A stretch of 64,000 nt of DNA, taken from the NCBI RefSeq assembly GCF_014192155.1, contig NZ_JACHXO010000008.1:248001-312000 (forward strand). Reading direction: 5' to 3'. The translations under genes were made by a program, and so were the position numbers. This stretch comes from Roseateles terrae. GTDB lineage: Bacteria > Pseudomonadota > Gammaproteobacteria > Burkholderiales > Burkholderiaceae_C. Shown one piece after another: positions 61,951-64,000 of the stretch (position 1 is the stretch's first letter; the number at the start of each line of letters is the position of its first letter). The notes under the pieces are model-generated. The model ran no database searches, was not told the DNA's origin, and saw only the letters and a list, made by a program, of their open reading frames with translations.

Positions 61951-63168
61951 ATGCAATTGCTCGAAGTACCCGTTCCTGTGCTGAACGCGTCGGTCGACGC
62001 CGACACGCTCGCCTTGCGCCGCCTGGGCGACTGCCTGCGACAGAGTCAGGGGCTGTCCCCGGGCGCGCGCCTGCGGTTGCTGATCGACGCTCGGCTGGAC
62101 GAGCTGCCCAAACCTGGCCAGGGACAGACGCTGGAGCGTTGGCGGATGCTGGGCCGGGTGGCGGCCGACGACCTCGCACTGGCCAAATTGTTTGAATCCC
62201 ATACCGATGCCCGGGCGATTCTGGCGGAACTGGACACGCCCGGGGCCGCGCGCGGCCCGCGCGTGGCTGCGGCCCCCGTGCTGACCGAGGTCGTGGTGCC
62301 CGCGGACTTGTCCCGGACGCCGTTGTCGAATTCGCCCCCTGCGGCGGGCACGACGCCGGCACCGCCGGCCTATGCCGTCTGGGCCGCCGAGGCGCCGGAC
62401 GCGCGCGTGGAAGCCGCTCGCGCTGCTGATGGACGTGTGGTGCTGCAGGGCCGCAAGGTCTGGTGCTCGGGCGCGAATGATGTACAGCGGGCCTTGCTGA
62501 CGGTGTGGATGACCGATGGCAGCGGGCCCTGGCTGGCCGACGTGGATCTGCGCCAGCGCGGCGTGCAGCGGGACGATTCGTCCTGGGCTGCCGTCGGCAT
62601 GGCCGCCACCGGCACGGCCAGCGTGAGCTTCGATGAGGTGCCCGCTCGCCTGCTGGGCCGGGAAGGCGCCTATCTGCATCGGCCCGGCTTCTGGCAGGGC
62701 GGGGCCGGCATCGCCGCCTGTTGGCATGGCGCCCTGGAGGCGCTGGCGGAAGCGCTGCGCTTGGCCGCCAGCCTGCGGCAGGGCGAAGCCTGGCATCTCC
62801 AGTTGGCCATGGGCCAGGTCGATGCCCTCCTGAGCGCCAATGCGGCGCTGCTGCGGGAGACTGGTCACTGGATCGATCAACACCCCACTGCGGACGCACG
62901 GGCCTGGACCCTGCGCGCCCGCACCGCCACCGACGAAACCGCTCAGCAGGTTCTGCGCGCCGTGACCCAGGCCCTGGGACCCGGACCCTTCTGCCGCCAT
63001 GCTCATCTGGCCCGACTGATGGCCGACCTGCCCGTATTCCTGCGCCAAAGCCACGGCGACCGCGATCTGGCCGCCCTGGGTGCACTCGCCGTGCAAGGCC
63101 CTGACACCGATCTCGGCGACGGCGCAGGCCTGACGGATGGGGTGGCTTTGCAGCCCTGGCGGCTGTGA
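61951..63168 (+). CDS. Acyl-CoA-dehydrogenase-like protein, catalytic Glu not seen
   Basis: Flavoprotein-like enzyme of 405 residues. The N-terminal helical domain has RLLIDARLDELPKPGQGQTL and GRVAADDLALAKLFESHTDA; the beta domain has VVLQGRKVWCSGANDVQRAL and VGMAATGTASVSFDEVPARL; the C-terminal helices have GGAGIAACWHGALEALAEAL and DETAQQVLRAVTQALGPGPF. The end LARLMADLPVFLRQSHGDRD sits where ordinary members place the active Glu and the YEGTxEI motif; here no Glu is in that loop. So the reaction may be a variant (DszC-like monooxygenase or a non-catalytic role). It overlaps or precedes the PIG-L gene on the same strand. Function unknown. Confidence 0.82.
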   Translation: MQLLEVPVPVLNASVDADTLALRRLGDCLRQSQGLSPGARLRLLIDARLDELPKPGQGQTLERWRMLGRVAADDLALAKLFESHTDARAILAELDTPGAARGPRVAAAPVLTEVVVPADLSRTPLSNSPPAAGTTPAPPAYAVWAAEAPDARVEAARAADGRVVLQGRKVWCSGANDVQRALLTVWMTDGSGPWLADVDLRQRGVQRDDSSWAAVGMAATGTASVSFDEVPARLLGREGAYLHRPGFWQGGAGIAACWHGALEALAEALRLAASLRQGEAWHLQLAMGQVDALLSANAALLRETGHWIDQHPTADARAWTLRARTATDETAQQVLRAVTQALGPGPFCRHAHLARLMADLPVFLRQSHGDRDLAALGALAVQGPDTDLGDGAGLTDGVALQPWRL

Positions 63169-63251
63169 GCGCGCTGGCCCCGATGAGTGCCCCGTTCAGC
63201 TCGATCGCGACACATGGCAAGCCGCTCGCGCTTCACGCGAAGAGAGACCGC

Positions 63252-64000
63252 ATGACGCCGCATCCATCCCATCAAGCGACTGGCGACATCGGCCATATGG
63301 GCGACATCGGCGACCGACGCATCGAAGGCGCGGGTACCAGCGAGACGCAATGGTGGGCCCAGCCCACGTTGCATCGCCTGCCTGCGGTGGACGTGCACGC
63401 ACTATTGAAGGGCGCGAGCCGGCTGGTGGTCGTGGCGCCCCATCCGGATGACGAAGTGCTGGGATGCGGCGGGCTGCTGGCCATGGCGGCACAGGCGGCA
63501 ACATCTTCGGTGGCATCGGCGGCGGGTGGCGACGACCATTCCCTCGAAGAGAGCCAGCCTGTGCTGATCGGCGTGACCGATGGTGAGGCCAGCCATCCCG
63601 ACTCCCCCCAATGGACGCCCGCCGAACTCGTCCGGCAGCGCGCCTGTGAACGCGCGCGCGGCCTGACTGCCCTGGGCAGCGGGGTGTCCCTGCGGCTGCT
63701 GCGGCTGCCCGACGGTCAGGTGGCCGATCAGGAAGCGCAGCTGATGCAGAAACTCGCGCCGCTGTTGATGCCGGACGACCTGGTCGTCACCACCTGGCGC
63801 CGGGACGGCCATCCGGACCACGAAGCCTGTGGACGCGCTTGCGCCGCGCTGGCCGACCGTATTGGATTCCGCCTGCTGGAGATGCCGGTGTGGATGTGGC
63901 ATTGGGCCTCGCCAGGGGATGTCCGCGTGCCCTGGCATCAACTCGTCCAGCTGCCATTGCCCGAAGACATCCGGCAGCGCAAGCAGTCCGCTTTGCGGGC
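63252..64000 (+). CDS. PIG-L family deacetylase, 5' part
   Basis: Probable zinc N-deacetylase of the LmbE/PIG-L family, cut off by the window end at about residue 250. The zinc/active-site motif VVVAPHPDDEVLGCGGLLAM has the AHPDDE pattern near residue 60, and the second site is TWRRDGHPDHEACGRA. The intervening VLIGVTDGEASHPDSPQWTP resembles the sugar-binding loop. Low-complexity GDIGHMGDIGD repeats occur in the N-terminal tail. ATG 63252 is preferred because AAGAGAGA precedes it; ATG 63183 and GTG 63165 are alternatives. It follows the ACAD-like gene directly, and together they look like part of a larger cluster continuing past 64 kb. Confidence 0.85.
   Translation, partial: MTPHPSHQATGDIGHMGDIGDRRIEGAGTSETQWWAQPTLHRLPAVDVHALLKGASRLVVVAPHPDDEVLGCGGLLAMAAQAATSSVASAAGGDDHSLEESQPVLIGVTDGEASHPDSPQWTPAELVRQRACERARGLTALGSGVSLRLLRLPDGQVADQEAQLMQKLAPLLMPDDLVVTTWRRDGHPDHEACGRACAALADRIGFRLLEMPVWMWHWASPGDVRVPWHQLVQLPLPEDIRQRKQSALR

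Overview
The window is high-GC, tightly packed chromosomal DNA of a Burkholderiales-type betaproteobacterium, most like the Roseateles/Mitsuaria/Rubrivivax/Leptothrix group. This placement is inferred from gene content: slyX, roxA, the dapA-bamC pair, trmB, coaBC-dut, a HU protein with a lysine/alanine tail, a cupin/JmjC L16 hydroxylase and a paired ParE/ParC. I see no rRNA, tRNA, CRISPR array, prophage, integrase or transposase. About 60 genes are supported; the first (a di-heme peroxidase) and the last (a PIG-L deacetylase) run off the window edges.

Layout: 1-4 kb holds a MauG-type peroxidase end, a glutathione transferase, slyX and a secreted DUF885 peptidase-like protein. 4.1-6.4 kb is feoAB (ferrous iron uptake) behind a Fur-box-like site. 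6.8-13.9 kb is one coherent nucleoside uptake and salvage cluster: a BMP-type binding protein, a double-cassette ATPase, two permeases, cytidine deaminase, purine nucleoside phosphorylase and deoxyribose-phosphate aldolase. A PurR/LacI-like operator lies upstream. 14-19.6 kb is housekeeping (trmB, coaBC, dut, FKBP isomerase, roxA) plus a small lipoprotein with a structured leader. 19.8-26.5 kb, mostly minus strand, has bamC, dapA, a methyltransferase, an SDR, a 42-residue membrane protein, an MFS transporter and an amidohydrolase. 26.7-32.3 kb is parE - GNAT - lytic transglycosylase - parC. 32.4-40.6 kb has a K+-channel-like protein, an SDR/MmyB-type regulator divergent pair, pyrD, aroG, a small membrane protein, an AbiE-like toxin-antitoxin pair and rpiA.

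40.7-50.5 kb has a chemoreceptor behind a sigma-28 promoter, an ABM monooxygenase, mnmC, rhlE, an OmpR-type regulator and a B12-binding radical SAM protein. 50.6-53.6 kb has HU, a PAS-LuxR regulator, a thioesterase and the divergent scoAB CoA-transferase. 54-60.6 kb has a secreted DUF1800/DUF1501 pair, a second PAS-like LuxR regulator, a Tat-exported PhoD-type phosphatase and a LysE exporter. 60.8-64 kb has dsbB, a RidA-family protein, a degenerate acyl-CoA-dehydrogenase-like protein and PIG-L.

The least ordinary material is intergenic. At 60591-60695 two 28-bp arms form an almost perfect inverted repeat around a 49-bp spacer, resembling a REPIN or MITE. Several spacers carry short degenerate tandem repeats (periods 7, 8, 12, 13/14 and 20 bp). 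Three of these start at a stop codon and repeat TGA out of phase, giving stop codons in all three frames. Operator-like dyads with a plausible partner occur upstream of the nucleoside cluster, the AbiE pair, scoAB and the MmyB/SDR pair. I did not find a clear, wholly new multi-gene system; the best candidates for undescribed biology are the repeat families and the uncharacterised DUF1800/DUF1501 and ACAD-like/PIG-L modules.
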